A stretch of 64,000 bases of DNA from Stutzerimonas stutzeri (GCA_002387205.1 DGLA01000012.1:186001-250000), one strand, 5' to 3'; counted from the stretch's first letter, positions 37,982 to 48,306 are shown. Translations and numbers: made by a program. The notes: generated by a model from the letters alone, not told the origin.

Positions 37982-40813
37982 ATGCAAGAAAGCGTAATGC
38001 AGCGCATGTGGGACAGCGCCCACCTATCCGGTGGTAATGCTGCCTATGTGGAAGAGCTTTATGAGCTCTACCTGCACGATCCCAACGCTGTGCCCGAAGA
38101 GTGGCGCACCTACTTCCAGAAGCTACCCGTCAGCGGTGGCACTGCGACCGATGTATCGCATTCGACGATTCGCGATCACTTCGTCCTGCTGGCCAAGAAC
38201 CAGCGGCGCGCTCAGCCTGTATCGGCAGGCAGCGTCAGCAGCGAGCACGAAAAGAAGCAGGTTGAAGTCCTGCGTCTTATCCAGGCTTACCGGATGCGTG
38301 GCCACCAGGCTGCACAACTCGATCCGCTTGGCTTGCAGCAGCGTGTAGCCCCGGCTGATCTGTCGATCAACAACTATGCGTTGACCGATGCCGATCTCGA
38401 TACGGTGTTCCGTACCGGCGACCTTGCCATGGGCAAGGATCAGGCGACCTTGCGGGAGATTCACCAGGCTCTGCAAGAGACCTACTGTCGCACCATCGGT
38501 GCCGAGTTCACCCATATCGTCGACTCCGAACAGCGCAACTGGTTTATCCAGCGCCTGGAGAGCGTTCGTGGGCGCCCGTCGTTTTCACCGGAAATCAAGA
38601 GTCATCTGCTTGAGCGTCTCACCGCCGCAGAGGGCCTCGAAAAGTATCTCGGCACCAAATATCCGGGTACCAAGCGCTTTGGTCTGGAAGGCGGTGAAAC
38701 GCTCATCCCGCTGCTGGACGAGATCATTCAGCGCTCCGGTTCCTACGGTACCAAGGAAATCGTGATCGGCATGGCCCACCGTGGCCGTCTCAACGTGCTG
38801 GTCAACACCTTCGGCAAGAACCCGCGCGACCTCTTCGACGAGTTCGAAGGCAAGAAGGTCGAAGGCCTGAGTTCGGGGGACGTCAAATATCACCAGGGCT
38901 TTTCCTCGAACGTGATGACCCCGGGCGGCGAAATCCATCTGGCCATGGCATTCAACCCTTCGCACCTGGAAATCGTTTCCCCGGTGGTTGAAGGGTCTGT
39001 ACGTGCCCGTCAGGATCGCCGCTGCGATGCCGTCGGCAGCAAGGTTCTGCCGGTCACCATCCATGGTGATGCCGCTGTGGCGGGGCAGGGCGTGGTCATG
39101 GAAACCTTCCAGATGTCTCAGACCCGGGCCTATCGCACGGGCGGCACCATCAGGATCGTGATCAACAACCAGGTCGGTTTCACCACCAACAAGCAGGAAG
39201 ATGCGCGCTCCACCGAGTACGCTACCGACGTCGCCAAGATGATCCAGGCGCCGATCTTCCATGTGAATGCCGATGATCCGGAAGCTGTGCTGTTCGTCAC
39301 CCAGCTGGCCGTTGATTACCGGATGCAGTTCAAGCGCGACATCGTCATCGATCTGATCTGCTACCGTCGCCGTGGTCACAACGAAGCGGACGAGCCGAGC
39401 GGTACTCAGCCGCTGATGTACCAGAAGATCGCCAAGCAGCGCACCACCCGCGAGCTGTATGCCGATTCGCTGACCCAGTCCAACGTGCTGGACAACGATC
39501 AGGTCCAGGCCAAGGTCGATGAGTACCGCGCTGCGCTGGACAACGGCCTGCATGTGGTCAAGAGCCTGGTCAAGGAGCCGAACAAGGAATTGTTCGTTGA
39601 TTGGCGTCCGTACCTGGGCCATGCCTGGACGGCTCGCTACGACACCCGCTTCGAGCTGAAAGCGCTGCAGGAGCTGTCTACCAAGATGCTGGCGGTTCCC
39701 GAAGGGTTCGTCGTGCAGCGCCAGGTTTCGAAGATTCTCGAAGACCGCCAGAAGATGGGTGCAGGCGCACTGGCCATCAACTGGGGTTACGCAGAGACGC
39801 TGGCGTACGCAACGCTGCTGTTCGAAGGTCATCCGGTCCGTATCAGCGGTCAGGACGTGGGCCGTGGCACCTTCTCGCACCGTCATGCAGCGCTGCACAA
39901 CCAGAAAGATGGCAGCACCTACATTCCGCTGCAGCACCTGTATGAAGGACAGCCGCGCTTCGATCTGTACGATTCCTTCCTTTCGGAAGAGGCCGTGCTT
40001 GCGTTCGAGTATGGCTACGCTACGACCATGCCCAATGCACTGGTGGTCTGGGAAGCCCAGTTCGGCGACTTCGCCAACGGTGCTCAGGTCGTGATCGACC
40101 AGTTCATCACCAGTGGCGAGCACAAGTGGGGCCGTCTGTGCGGTCTGACCATGCTGTTGCCGCACGGCTACGAAGGGCAGGGGCCGGAGCACTCGTCGGC
40201 CCGCCTGGAGCGCTATCTGCAACTGTGTGCCGAGCACAACATCCAGGTATGCGTTCCGACGACCCCAGCGCAGGTCTACCACATGCTGCGTCGCCAGGCG
40301 ATTCGGCCGCTGCGCAAGCCGCTGGTTGCATTGACGCCCAAGTCGCTGCTGCGCCACAAGCTGGCAACCTCGACGCTCGAAGAGCTGACTCAGGGGTCAT
40401 TCCTGACGGTTATCCCGGAGATCGATCAGATCGAGCCGAGCAAGGTCGAACGCCTGATCATGTGCAGTGGCAAGGTCTACTACGATCTGCTTGAAAAGCG
40501 TCGCAACGAAGGTCGCGAAGACATTGCCATCGTTCGCCTGGAGCAGCTGTATCCGTTCCCGGAAGACGACCTGGCCGAAGTGCTGGCACCGTATCAGAAC
40601 CTCAGGAGCATCGTCTGGTGTCAGGAAGAGCCGATGAACCAGGGCGCCTGGTATTGCAGTCAGCACCATATGCGTCGCGTCGCCGTCGCGCACAAGAAGG
40701 AGCTGTTCCTGCAATACGCGGGTCGTGAGGCTTCAGCCGCGCCCGCTGTCGGTTATGCCTCCATGCACGCCGAACAGCAGGAGAAACTGCTGCAGGACGC
40801 TTTCACTGTTTAA
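37982..40813 (+). CDS. sucA: 2-Oxoglutarate dehydrogenase E1 component
   Basis: 943-aa thiamine-diphosphate enzyme that decarboxylates 2-oxoglutarate and passes the succinyl group to E2. Family-typical start (MQRMWDSAHLSGGNAAYVEELY), GMAHRGRLNVLVNTFGK, TTNKQEDARSTEYATDVAKM, and C-terminal GRGTFSHRHA transketolase-like motifs. GAAGGTG precedes the ATG. First of sucAB-lpd. Confidence 0.97.
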   Translation: MQESVMQRMWDSAHLSGGNAAYVEELYELYLHDPNAVPEEWRTYFQKLPVSGGTATDVSHSTIRDHFVLLAKNQRRAQPVSAGSVSSEHEKKQVEVLRLIQAYRMRGHQAAQLDPLGLQQRVAPADLSINNYALTDADLDTVFRTGDLAMGKDQATLREIHQALQETYCRTIGAEFTHIVDSEQRNWFIQRLESVRGRPSFSPEIKSHLLERLTAAEGLEKYLGTKYPGTKRFGLEGGETLIPLLDEIIQRSGSYGTKEIVIGMAHRGRLNVLVNTFGKNPRDLFDEFEGKKVEGLSSGDVKYHQGFSSNVMTPGGEIHLAMAFNPSHLEIVSPVVEGSVRARQDRRCDAVGSKVLPVTIHGDAAVAGQGVVMETFQMSQTRAYRTGGTIRIVINNQVGFTTNKQEDARSTEYATDVAKMIQAPIFHVNADDPEAVLFVTQLAVDYRMQFKRDIVIDLICYRRRGHNEADEPSGTQPLMYQKIAKQRTTRELYADSLTQSNVLDNDQVQAKVDEYRAALDNGLHVVKSLVKEPNKELFVDWRPYLGHAWTARYDTRFELKALQELSTKMLAVPEGFVVQRQVSKILEDRQKMGAGALAINWGYAETLAYATLLFEGHPVRISGQDVGRGTFSHRHAALHNQKDGSTYIPLQHLYEGQPRFDLYDSFLSEEAVLAFEYGYATTMPNALVVWEAQFGDFANGAQVVIDQFITSGEHKWGRLCGLTMLLPHGYEGQGPEHSSARLERYLQLCAEHNIQVCVPTTPAQVYHMLRRQAIRPLRKPLVALTPKSLLRHKLATSTLEELTQGSFLTVIPEIDQIEPSKVERLIMCSGKVYYDLLEKRRNEGREDIAIVRLEQLYPFPEDDLAEVLAPYQNLRSIVWCQEEPMNQGAWYCSQHHMRRVAVAHKKELFLQYAGREASAAPAVGYASMHAEQQEKLLQDAFTV

Positions 40814-40882
40814 TCATTCTTTGCAAGAGACCGCGAATACCGCGGCCTCGATGTAAAACCAAGATCAATAGGACCCCAGCTA

Positions 40883-42109
40883 ATGGCTATCGAGATCAAA
40901 GCCCCCCAATTTCCGGAATCGGTTGCTGATGGCACCGTTGCCACCTGGCACAAGCAGCCAGGCGAAGCGGTAAAGCGTGACGAGCTCATCGTCGACATCG
41001 AGACCGACAAGGTCGTCATGGAAGTGCTGGCCGAAGCGGATGGTGTACTGACCGAAATCGTCAAGAACGAGGGCGACACCGTGCTCAGCGGCGAGCTGCT
41101 CGGCAAGCTGGAAGCAGGCGCCACTGCATCTGCTCCGGCTGCTGCCCCTGCCGAATCCGCCGCGCCTGCCTCTGCTCCTGCGTCGTCACCGGCTTCCAGC
41201 GGTGAAGATGCCATCCTTGCGCCAGCGGCACGCAAGCTGGCCGAAGAGAACGGCATCGACCCGAACAGCGTCAAGGGCACTGGCAAGGATGGTCGCGTAA
41301 CCAAGGAAGATCTGGTCGCTGCCATCGAAGCGAAGAAGTCGGCTCCGGCTGCTGCCAAGCCTGCTGCAAGCGCTGCGGCTGCACCTGTTGTCACTGCCGG
41401 TGGTGATCGCACCGAGAAGCGTGTGCCGATGACTCGCCTGCGGGCCAAGGTCGCCGAGCGTCTGGTCGAAGCCCAGTCCAACATGGCTATGCTGACCACC
41501 TTCAACGAAGTCGACATGACCGAAGTCATGGCGCTGCGTTCGAAGTACAAGGACCTGTTCGAGAAGACCCATAACGGCGTTCGCCTGGGCTTCATGTCCT
41601 TCTTCGTCAAGGCCTCGGTCGAGGCGCTGAAGCGCTTCCCGGCTGTCAATGCCTCGATCGACGGCACCGACATCGTTTATCACGGCTACCAGGACATCGG
41701 TGTTGCTGTGTCCAGCGACCGTGGTCTTGTCGTTCCGGTGTTGCGCAATGCCGAGCTGATGAGCCTGGCAGAAGTCGAGAGCGGCATCGCCACCTTTGGC
41801 AAGAAGGCCCGCGACGGCAAGCTGTCCATCGACGAGATGACTGGCGGCACCTTTACCATCACCAATGGCGGTACCTTCGGTTCGATGATGTCCACTCCTA
41901 TCGTCAACCCGCCGCAAGCCGCCATCCTGGGCATGCACAACATTCTCCAGCGTCCAATGGCTGTTAATGGACAGGTCGTGATCCGGCCGATGATGTACCT
42001 GGCGCTGTCCTACGATCACCGCCTGATCGACGGCAAGGAAGCGGTAAGCTTCCTGGTGACCATCAAGAACTTGCTTGAAGATCCGGCCCGTCTGTTGCTG
42101 GACATCTAA
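40883..42109 (+). CDS. sucB: Dihydrolipoamide succinyltransferase (E2)
   Basis: 408 aa: N-terminal lipoyl domain with lysine K43 in IETDKVVMEV, Ala/Pro-rich linker, E3/E1-binding domain (about 108-145, LAPAARKLAEENGIDPNSV), C-terminal acyltransferase domain with LSYDHRLIDGKEA active site. Core of the oxoglutarate dehydrogenase complex. AGGA upstream of the ATG. Confidence 0.97.
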   Translation: MAIEIKAPQFPESVADGTVATWHKQPGEAVKRDELIVDIETDKVVMEVLAEADGVLTEIVKNEGDTVLSGELLGKLEAGATASAPAAAPAESAAPASAPASSPASSGEDAILAPAARKLAEENGIDPNSVKGTGKDGRVTKEDLVAAIEAKKSAPAAAKPAASAAAAPVVTAGGDRTEKRVPMTRLRAKVAERLVEAQSNMAMLTTFNEVDMTEVMALRSKYKDLFEKTHNGVRLGFMSFFVKASVEALKRFPAVNASIDGTDIVYHGYQDIGVAVSSDRGLVVPVLRNAELMSLAEVESGIATFGKKARDGKLSIDEMTGGTFTITNGGTFGSMMSTPIVNPPQAAILGMHNILQRPMAVNGQVVIRPMMYLALSYDHRLIDGKEAVSFLVTIKNLLEDPARLLLDI

Positions 42110-42202
42110 CAAGCCTCACGGGCTGCAGTCGGCACGCCAGGCAATTGCCAGGCCTGCTGCCTGTGGCCTTTGATTTTTTAGCTGCACTCAAGAGGATTCG
42201 CA

Positions 42203-43639
42203 ATGAGCCAGAAATTCGACGTTGTCGTCATCGGTGCCGGCCCCGGCGGTTATGTAGCAGCCATTCGCGCAGCCCAACTGGGTCTCAAGACCGCCTGTAT
42301 CGAAAAATATCAGGGCAAAGAGGGCAAGACTGCCCTCGGCGGCACCTGCCTCAACGTTGGTTGCATTCCATCCAAGGCACTGCTCGACAGCTCCTACAAA
42401 TTCCATGAAGCCCATGAGAGCTTCAAGGTTCACGGCATCAGCACGGGCGAAGTGGCCATGGACGTTCCGACCATGGTGGCCCGCAAAGACCAGATCGTCA
42501 AAAACCTCACCGGCGGTGTTGCTGGACTGATGAAGGCAAACGGCGTAACTGTGTTCGAAGGTCATGGCAAGCTGCTTAGCGGCAAGCAGGTCGAAGTAAC
42601 CGGTCTCGACGGCAACACCCAGGTGCTGGGAGCCGAGAGCGTGATCCTGGCGTCCGGTTCCAAGCCGGTCGACATCCCGCCTGCGCCGGTCGACCAGAAG
42701 ATCATCGTCGACTCCACCGGTGCGCTCGATTTCCAGAGCGTTCCCGCCAAGCTCGGCGTGATCGGTGCTGGCGTTATCGGGCTGGAGCTGGGTTCGGTCT
42801 GGGCTCGTCTGGGCGCAGAAGTCACCGTACTGGAAGCAATGGACAAGTTCCTGCCGGCCGCCGACGAACAAATTTCCAAGGAAGCCTTCAAGGTGCTGAG
42901 CAAGCAGGGCCTGAAGATTCTGCTGGGCGCCCGTGTGACCGGTTCGGAAGTAAAGGGCGATCAGGTTACCGTCAACTTCACCAACGCCGAAGGCGAGCAG
43001 CAGCAGACTTTCGACAAGCTGATCGTTGCCGTTGGTCGCCGTCCCGTTACTACTGACCTGCTGGCCGCCGACGCCGGTGTCGACATGGACGAACGTGGCT
43101 TCATCTTTGTCGACGATTACTGCGCGACCAGCGTTCCGGGCGTATATGCCATCGGTGACGTGGTAAGGGGTGCGATGCTCGCTCACAAGGCCTCCGAAGA
43201 GGGCGTCATGGTTGCTGAGCGCATTGCCGGTCACAAATCGCAAATGAACTACGACCTGGTTCCGTCGGTCATCTATACCCACCCGGAAATCGCATGGGTT
43301 GGCAAGACCGAGCAGGCTCTGAAGAGCGAAGGCGTCGAAATCAATGTCGGCACCTTCCCGTTCGCTGCCAGTGGTCGCGCCATGGCGGCCAACGACACCG
43401 CGGGCCTGGTCAAGGTCATCGCCGATGCCAAGACCGACCGCGTACTGGGCGTGCATGTCATGGGCCCGGCGGCTGCCGAGCTGGTTCAGCAGGGCGCCAT
43501 TGGCATGGAATTCGGTACCAGCGCCGAAGACCTGGGCATGATGGTCTTCTCGCACCCGACCATGTCCGAAGCGTTGCATGAAGCTGCCTTGGCGGTGAAT
43601 GGTCACGCCATCCACATCGCCAACCGCAAGAAGCGCTAA
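42203..43639 (+). CDS. lpd: Dihydrolipoyl dehydrogenase (E3)
   Basis: 478-aa flavoprotein reoxidising dihydrolipoamide. FAD motif VVVIGAGPGGYVAA, redox disulfide GGTCLNVGCIPSK (C49, C54), NAD motif GVIGAGVIGLELG, and C-terminal HPTMSEALHEA with the catalytic His-Glu pair. Called lpdG in pseudomonads. Start with AGAGGA upstream. Confidence 0.97.
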   Translation: MSQKFDVVVIGAGPGGYVAAIRAAQLGLKTACIEKYQGKEGKTALGGTCLNVGCIPSKALLDSSYKFHEAHESFKVHGISTGEVAMDVPTMVARKDQIVKNLTGGVAGLMKANGVTVFEGHGKLLSGKQVEVTGLDGNTQVLGAESVILASGSKPVDIPPAPVDQKIIVDSTGALDFQSVPAKLGVIGAGVIGLELGSVWARLGAEVTVLEAMDKFLPAADEQISKEAFKVLSKQGLKILLGARVTGSEVKGDQVTVNFTNAEGEQQQTFDKLIVAVGRRPVTTDLLAADAGVDMDERGFIFVDDYCATSVPGVYAIGDVVRGAMLAHKASEEGVMVAERIAGHKSQMNYDLVPSVIYTHPEIAWVGKTEQALKSEGVEINVGTFPFAASGRAMAANDTAGLVKVIADAKTDRVLGVHVMGPAAAELVQQGAIGMEFGTSAEDLGMMVFSHPTMSEALHEAALAVNGHAIHIANRKKR

Positions 43640-43816
43640 CAGCGCTGCAGGAAAAGACGGCTTGCTCCCGCTCTCCCGGGGCTCGGTGCAAGCTGTCGAA
43701 TACCTTCGAGCAAGGTATGACAGGTCTCTGAAAGGTATCTGCGATAGTTTTCAGCGACTTGAGGTGACGCCCCACGCGGTGGCGTCTGATGCACATCAAA
43801 CCGAACGGTAGCTAAG

Positions 43817-44983
43817 ATGAATCTTCACGAATATCAGGGTAAGCAACTGTTTGCCGAGTACGGATTGCCCGTTTCCAAGGGCTACGCAGTTGACAGCCCC
43901 AAGGAAGCGGCAGAAGCCTGCGACCAGATTGGCGGTACCGAGTGGGTAGTCAAGGCCCAGGTACATGCTGGCGGCCGCGGCAAGGCGGGCGGTGTGAAGC
44001 TGGTCCGTAGCAAGGATGAAGCCCGTGCATTCGCGGAGCAGTGGCTGGACAAGCGTCTGGTGACCTATCAGACCGACGCCAATGGCCAGCCGGTCAGCCG
44101 GATCCTTGTCGAAGCCTGCACCGACATCGACAAGGAGCTCTATCTGGGCGCCGTGGTCGACCGCGCTACTCGCCGAGTGGTATTCATGGCCTCCACCGAA
44201 GGTGGCGTGGACATCGAGAAGGTCGCTCACGACACCCCGGAAAAAATCCTCAAGGCGACCATCGATCCGCTGGTGGGCGCTCAGCCGTTCCAAGGCCGTG
44301 AGCTGGCGTTCCAGCTTGGTCTCAAAGGCGATCAGGTCAAGCAGTTCGTTCATATCTTCGTAGGCCTGGCCAAGCTGTTCGTCGACTATGATCTGGCCCT
44401 GCTCGAAGTCAATCCGCTGGTCATCAAGAAGGATGGCAACCTGCACTGCCTGGATGCCAAGCTGAACATTGACAGCAATGCCATCTACCGTCAGCCCAAG
44501 CTGCGCGGCATGCAGGACCCCTCTCAGGACGACCCGCGCGAAGCGCACGCCGCAAAGTGGGAGCTGAACTATGTTGCGCTGGAAGGCAACATCGGCTGCA
44601 TGGTCAACGGTGCCGGTCTGGCCATGGGCACCATGGACATCGTCAATCTGCACGGCGGCAAGCCGGCCAACTTCCTCGATGTTGGCGGTGGCGCGACGGA
44701 AGAGCGGGTAACCGAGGCGTTCAAGATCATCCTGTCGGATGAGAACGTTGCGGCCGTTCTGGTCAACATCTTCGGCGGCATCGTTCGCTGCGACATGATC
44801 GCCGAAGGCATCATCGGTGCGGTCAAGGAAGTAGGTGTAAAAGTCCCGGTGGTTGTCCGCCTGGAAGGCAACAACGCCGAACTCGGCGCCAAGATGCTGG
44901 GTGAAAGTGGTCTGAACATCATCGGGGCGACCAGCCTGACCGATGCGGCCATTCAAGTCGTCAAAGCCGCGGAGGGCAAGTAA
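43817..44983 (+). CDS. sucC: Succinate--CoA ligase beta subunit
   Basis: 388 aa, N-terminal ATP-grasp fold (MNLHEYQGKQLFAEYGLPVSKGY) and C-terminal CoA-ligase domain (LVNIFGGIVRCDMIAEGI). With SucD makes succinate and ATP from succinyl-CoA. Overlaps sucD by one base (TAATG). 177 bases separate it from lpd with no strong terminator. Confidence 0.97.
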   Translation: MNLHEYQGKQLFAEYGLPVSKGYAVDSPKEAAEACDQIGGTEWVVKAQVHAGGRGKAGGVKLVRSKDEARAFAEQWLDKRLVTYQTDANGQPVSRILVEACTDIDKELYLGAVVDRATRRVVFMASTEGGVDIEKVAHDTPEKILKATIDPLVGAQPFQGRELAFQLGLKGDQVKQFVHIFVGLAKLFVDYDLALLEVNPLVIKKDGNLHCLDAKLNIDSNAIYRQPKLRGMQDPSQDDPREAHAAKWELNYVALEGNIGCMVNGAGLAMGTMDIVNLHGGKPANFLDVGGGATEERVTEAFKIILSDENVAAVLVNIFGGIVRCDMIAEGIIGAVKEVGVKVPVVVRLEGNNAELGAKMLGESGLNIIGATSLTDAAIQVVKAAEGK

Positions 44984-45870
44984 TGAGCGTCCTGATCAAT
45001 AAAGACACCAAGGTCATCTGCCAGGGCTTTACCGGCTCGCAGGGTACGTTTCACTCCGAGCAGGCCATTGAATACGGCACCAAGATGGTCGGTGGCGTCA
45101 CGCCGGGCAAGGGTGGCACCACTCACCTTGGCCTGCCGGTGTTCAATACCGTCAAGGAAGCGGTCGAGGCGACGGGTGCTGATGCATCAGTGATCTACGT
45201 ACCGGCACCTTTCTGCAAGGATTCGATCCTCGAGGCGGTATTCGGTGGGATCAAGCTGATCGTCTGCATTACCGAGGGCATTCCGACTCTCGACATGCTG
45301 GAAGTGAAGGTCAAGTGCGACGAAATGGGCGTTCGCCTGATCGGCCCGAACTGCCCGGGCGTCATCACACCCGGCGAATGCAAGATTGGCATTCAGCCTG
45401 GACACATCCATATGCCGGGCAAGGTTGGCATCGTGTCCCGCTCGGGTACCCTGACCTACGAAGCGGTCAAGCAGACTACCGACGCCGGTTTTGGTCAGTC
45501 CACTTGTGTAGGGATCGGTGGCGACCCGATTCCGGGCTCGACTTTCATCGACATCCTCAAGCTGTTCCAGGAAGACCCGCAGACCGAGGCGATCGTCATG
45601 ATCGGTGAGATTGGCGGTTCTGCCGAGGAAGAAGCGGCTGCCTACATCAAGGCCAGCGTCACCAAGCCGGTTGTATCCTACATCGCCGGTGTGACCGCTC
45701 CTGCCGGCAAGCGCATGGGCCATGCCGGTGCGATCATTTCCGGCGGCAAGGGCACAGCGGACGAGAAGTTCGCGGCTCTGCAGGACGCCGGCGTCAAGAC
45801 CGTCCGCTCGCTGGCCGACATCGGCAAGGCACTGGCTGAAGTGACGGGCTGGGAAGTCAAGCAGGCCTGA
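44983..45870 (+). CDS. sucD: Succinate--CoA ligase alpha subunit
   Basis: 295 aa: CoA-binding Rossmann domain (GFTGSQGTFHSEQAIEYGT), then the domain with phosphohistidine in GHAGAIISGGKGTA. Last gene of the TCA unit, followed by a textbook terminator (45891-45921). Confidence 0.97.
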   Translation: MSVLINKDTKVICQGFTGSQGTFHSEQAIEYGTKMVGGVTPGKGGTTHLGLPVFNTVKEAVEATGADASVIYVPAPFCKDSILEAVFGGIKLIVCITEGIPTLDMLEVKVKCDEMGVRLIGPNCPGVITPGECKIGIQPGHIHMPGKVGIVSRSGTLTYEAVKQTTDAGFGQSTCVGIGGDPIPGSTFIDILKLFQEDPQTEAIVMIGEIGGSAEEEAAAYIKASVTKPVVSYIAGVTAPAGKRMGHAGAIISGGKGTADEKFAALQDAGVKTVRSLADIGKALAEVTGWEVKQA

Positions 45871-45890
45871 CGCCTGCCTGCGGTACAAAG

Positions 45891-45921
45891 ATGCCAGTCA
45901 GTTCGCCTGACTGGCATTTTT
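45891..45921 (+). terminator. Intrinsic terminator after sucD
   Basis: ATGCCAGTCAG/CTGACTGGCAT, 11-bp stem with loop TTCGC, followed by TTTT; 21 bases past the sucD stop. It closes the sdh-suc cluster. Confidence 0.92.
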
Positions 45922-46080
45922 CGTTTCTGTAGGGCACCCGTTGCGGCGCCATGCCAACCACGGCATCGAGCTCGCCGCTAACCGTTGGCTGACGCCATGT
46001 CTCGCCCATGCGGGCGATTTCGATTAAGGTGCGTGCTTTTTCCCGGCGGTTCGAGACGACTCGTATCCGCAATTCGATCG

Positions 46081-46100
46081 CTTGGCAGGCAGCTGCCAAG
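46081..46100 (+). promoter_or_regulatory. Inverted repeat upstream of brnQ
   Basis: CTTGGCAG-GCAG-CTGCCAAG, a perfect 8-bp stem with a 4-base loop, ends 20 bases before the brnQ ATG. It could be an operator or a leader hairpin; no regulator is identified. Confidence 0.45.
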
Positions 46101-46120
46101 CCTGCAGTGGTGTTTGATCA

Positions 46121-47431
46121 ATGATTCGACTAAAAGGCCCTGATCTGTTGGCCCTTGGCTTCATGACCTTTGCGCTCTTTCTTGGCGCGGGCAATATCAT
46201 TTTCCCACCCAGTGCCGGGCTGGCTGCTGGGCAGGCGATCTGGCTTGCTGCGATCGGCTTTTTGCTAACGGGAGTCGGCTTGCCCTTGCTGACCGTGGTC
46301 GCGCTGGCCCGGGTTGGCGGCGGCATGGATAGGTTGACCGCGCCCTTGGGGCGTGCCGCTGGCACCTTGCTGGCGGTGGCCGTCTACCTTGCGATCGGGC
46401 CATTATTCGCGACACCCCGGACAGCTGTCGTTTCGTTCGAAATGGGGGTTGCGCCTTTTACCGGCAATTCCGCCATTCCGCTGCTGGTCTACACGGTGCT
46501 GTTTTTCAGCGCGACGCTGTTTCTGGTGCTCAATCCAGGTCAGCTGGTGAACCGGGTCGGAAAGTTCATTACTCCGGTTTTGCTGGCAGCGTTGCTGGTG
46601 TTGGGTGGCGCTGCACTCTTTGCGCCCGCTGGGGAAATAGGCAACACGGCTGAGAGCTACCGCAGTGCTCCGCTGCTCAAAGGGTTTCTCGAAGGCTATC
46701 TGACCATGGATACGCTGGGCGCCCTGGTGTTCGGGATCGTGATTGCGACAGCCATACGTGACCGCGGCGTATCGGAGCCTGCGCTGGTGACCCGCTATTC
46801 AGTGATAGCCGGGGCGATTGCTGCAGCTGGCCTGTCGTTGGTCTATCTGGCGCTCTTTTACCTTGGCGCAACCAGCCAGGGCATTGCAGGTGAGGCTCAG
46901 AACGGCGTGCAAATCCTGACTACCTACGTTCAGCACACCTTTGGCACAACAGGCAGCTTGCTGCTTGCGATTGTCATCACCCTGGCCTGTCTGACCACGG
47001 CTGTGGGGCTGACAACTGCCTGCGGCGAGTTCTTCAGCAGCTTGCTTCCGGTCGGTTATCGCTCGGTGGTGGCGGTGTTCACCCTGTTCAGCCTGCTGGT
47101 CTCGAATCAGGGGCTGACGCAGCTCATCAGCGTATCGGTACCCGTCCTGGTGGGGCTCTATCCGCTGGCAATCATGCTGGTGGCGTTGAGTCTGCTGGAC
47201 CGCCTGTGGGTGTCTCCCAGCCGGGTGTTTGTGCCGGTGATGGCTGTGACCCTGATATTCGGCATCGCCGACGGGTTGTCGGCGGCTGGTTTCACCGGTC
47301 TGGTACCCGGATTCTTCACCCGGTTACCACTGGCGGAGCAAAGCATGGGATGGCTGGTACCGGTGCTGATAACGCTAGTGCTTGCTTCATCACTGGATCG
47401 GCTGCTTGGTACGCGTCGACTCGCTAGCTGA
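46121..47431 (+). CDS. brnQ: Branched-chain amino acid:cation symporter BrnQ
   Basis: 436-aa transporter of the LIVCS family with about 12 membrane segments; N-terminal LLALGFMTFALFLGAGNIIFP is the family signature. Imports Leu/Ile/Val (Na+-coupled in BraB-like members). A hairpin precedes the ATG (46081-46100). Single gene between the sucCD terminator and DUF599. Confidence 0.93.
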   Translation: MIRLKGPDLLALGFMTFALFLGAGNIIFPPSAGLAAGQAIWLAAIGFLLTGVGLPLLTVVALARVGGGMDRLTAPLGRAAGTLLAVAVYLAIGPLFATPRTAVVSFEMGVAPFTGNSAIPLLVYTVLFFSATLFLVLNPGQLVNRVGKFITPVLLAALLVLGGAALFAPAGEIGNTAESYRSAPLLKGFLEGYLTMDTLGALVFGIVIATAIRDRGVSEPALVTRYSVIAGAIAAAGLSLVYLALFYLGATSQGIAGEAQNGVQILTTYVQHTFGTTGSLLLAIVITLACLTTAVGLTTACGEFFSSLLPVGYRSVVAVFTLFSLLVSNQGLTQLISVSVPVLVGLYPLAIMLVALSLLDRLWVSPSRVFVPVMAVTLIFGIADGLSAAGFTGLVPGFFTRLPLAEQSMGWLVPVLITLVLASSLDRLLGTRRLAS

Positions 47432-47436
47432 AGCCG

Positions 47437-47471
47437 AGGCGTCCGGGCAGCAGGATGCGGTTCGGACGCCT
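47437..47471 (+). terminator. Hairpin after brnQ
   Basis: AGGCGTCCG/CGGACGCCT, 9-bp stem with a long 17-base loop, no T-run; a weak candidate terminator between brnQ and the DUF599 gene. Confidence 0.4.
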
Positions 47472-47522
47472 ATCGAAGGGTTTCGCTGGCTATAATCAAG
47501 CGAAGCGTTCCAAGGGGTCCTC

Positions 47523-48248
47523 ATGTTCATTCCCAGTCATCTGCTTCCACACCTGATCGCCGTCGCCTGGTTCGTACTGTGTTGGGCTGGATATACCCGC
47601 TATGCCAGCTGGCGGGGCAGGGATACCGCTTGCCTGGCCAGCGTTCTGCATCTGTATCGACAAGATTGGATGCGCCGAATGCTGCTTCGAGACAATCGTA
47701 TTGCTGACGCCAACGTCATTGGCAATCTGGAGCGAAACGCGGCGTTCTTCGCCTCCAGTACCCTGATCATCCTCGCCGGTATTCTTACTGCGCTGGGTGC
47801 TTCCGAGCGTGCGGTTTCGCTCCTGGCGGACCTGCCTTTCGCTCAGCCGGTCAGCCGAGGGCTGTCGGAAATCAAGCTGTTGGCGTTGGCGGTAGTCTTT
47901 GTCTATGCGTTTTTCACGTTCAGCTGGTGCATGCGGCAGTACAACTTCGCGGCAGTGCTGGTGGCCTCGGCGCCGATGGCAGGCGAACGCAACGTCAACG
48001 ATCTTGAGCGCAAATCCTTCGCCGAGCGTGCGGCAAGGGTGATTTCGATGGCTGCCAACCAGTTCAACTTTGGTCTGCGGGCGTACTATTTCGGCATGGC
48101 GACTCTGTCCTGGTTCATCCACCCCTGGTTCTTCATGCTCGTGACGACCGGCGTGGTGCTGGTGCTATATCGTCGGGAGTTCCACTCAGATGTGCTCCAG
48201 GTCATGGTGTTTACCCCGACCCTGCCGGTCGAGCCGCCCAAGGAATGA
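47523..48248 (+). CDS. DUF599 family membrane protein
   Basis: 241 aa with about four membrane segments (near 7-23, 75-95, 115-140, 195-225). The RDTACLASVLHLYRQDWMRRML segment and NFAAVLVASAPMAGERN loop fit DUF599. Function unknown. Followed 58 bases later by two thioesterase genes in the same direction. Confidence 0.85.
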   Translation: MFIPSHLLPHLIAVAWFVLCWAGYTRYASWRGRDTACLASVLHLYRQDWMRRMLLRDNRIADANVIGNLERNAAFFASSTLIILAGILTALGASERAVSLLADLPFAQPVSRGLSEIKLLALAVVFVYAFFTFSWCMRQYNFAAVLVASAPMAGERNVNDLERKSFAERAARVISMAANQFNFGLRAYYFGMATLSWFIHPWFFMLVTTGVVLVLYRREFHSDVLQVMVFTPTLPVEPPKE

Positions 48249-48306
48249 GCGACAGCGCAATAACGCCAGCCAGCGTGGCTCTGCCCCCTCGCTTGAGAGA
48301 ATCCCG

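Noticed and set aside
38585..40357. Long minus-strand open frame opposite sucA
   Set aside because: Shadow of a firmly identified gene; no recognisable domain.
46113..46126. TTGATCAATGATT near brnQ as an FNR-like box
   Set aside because: The half-sites lack the 4-base spacer of the FNR consensus.
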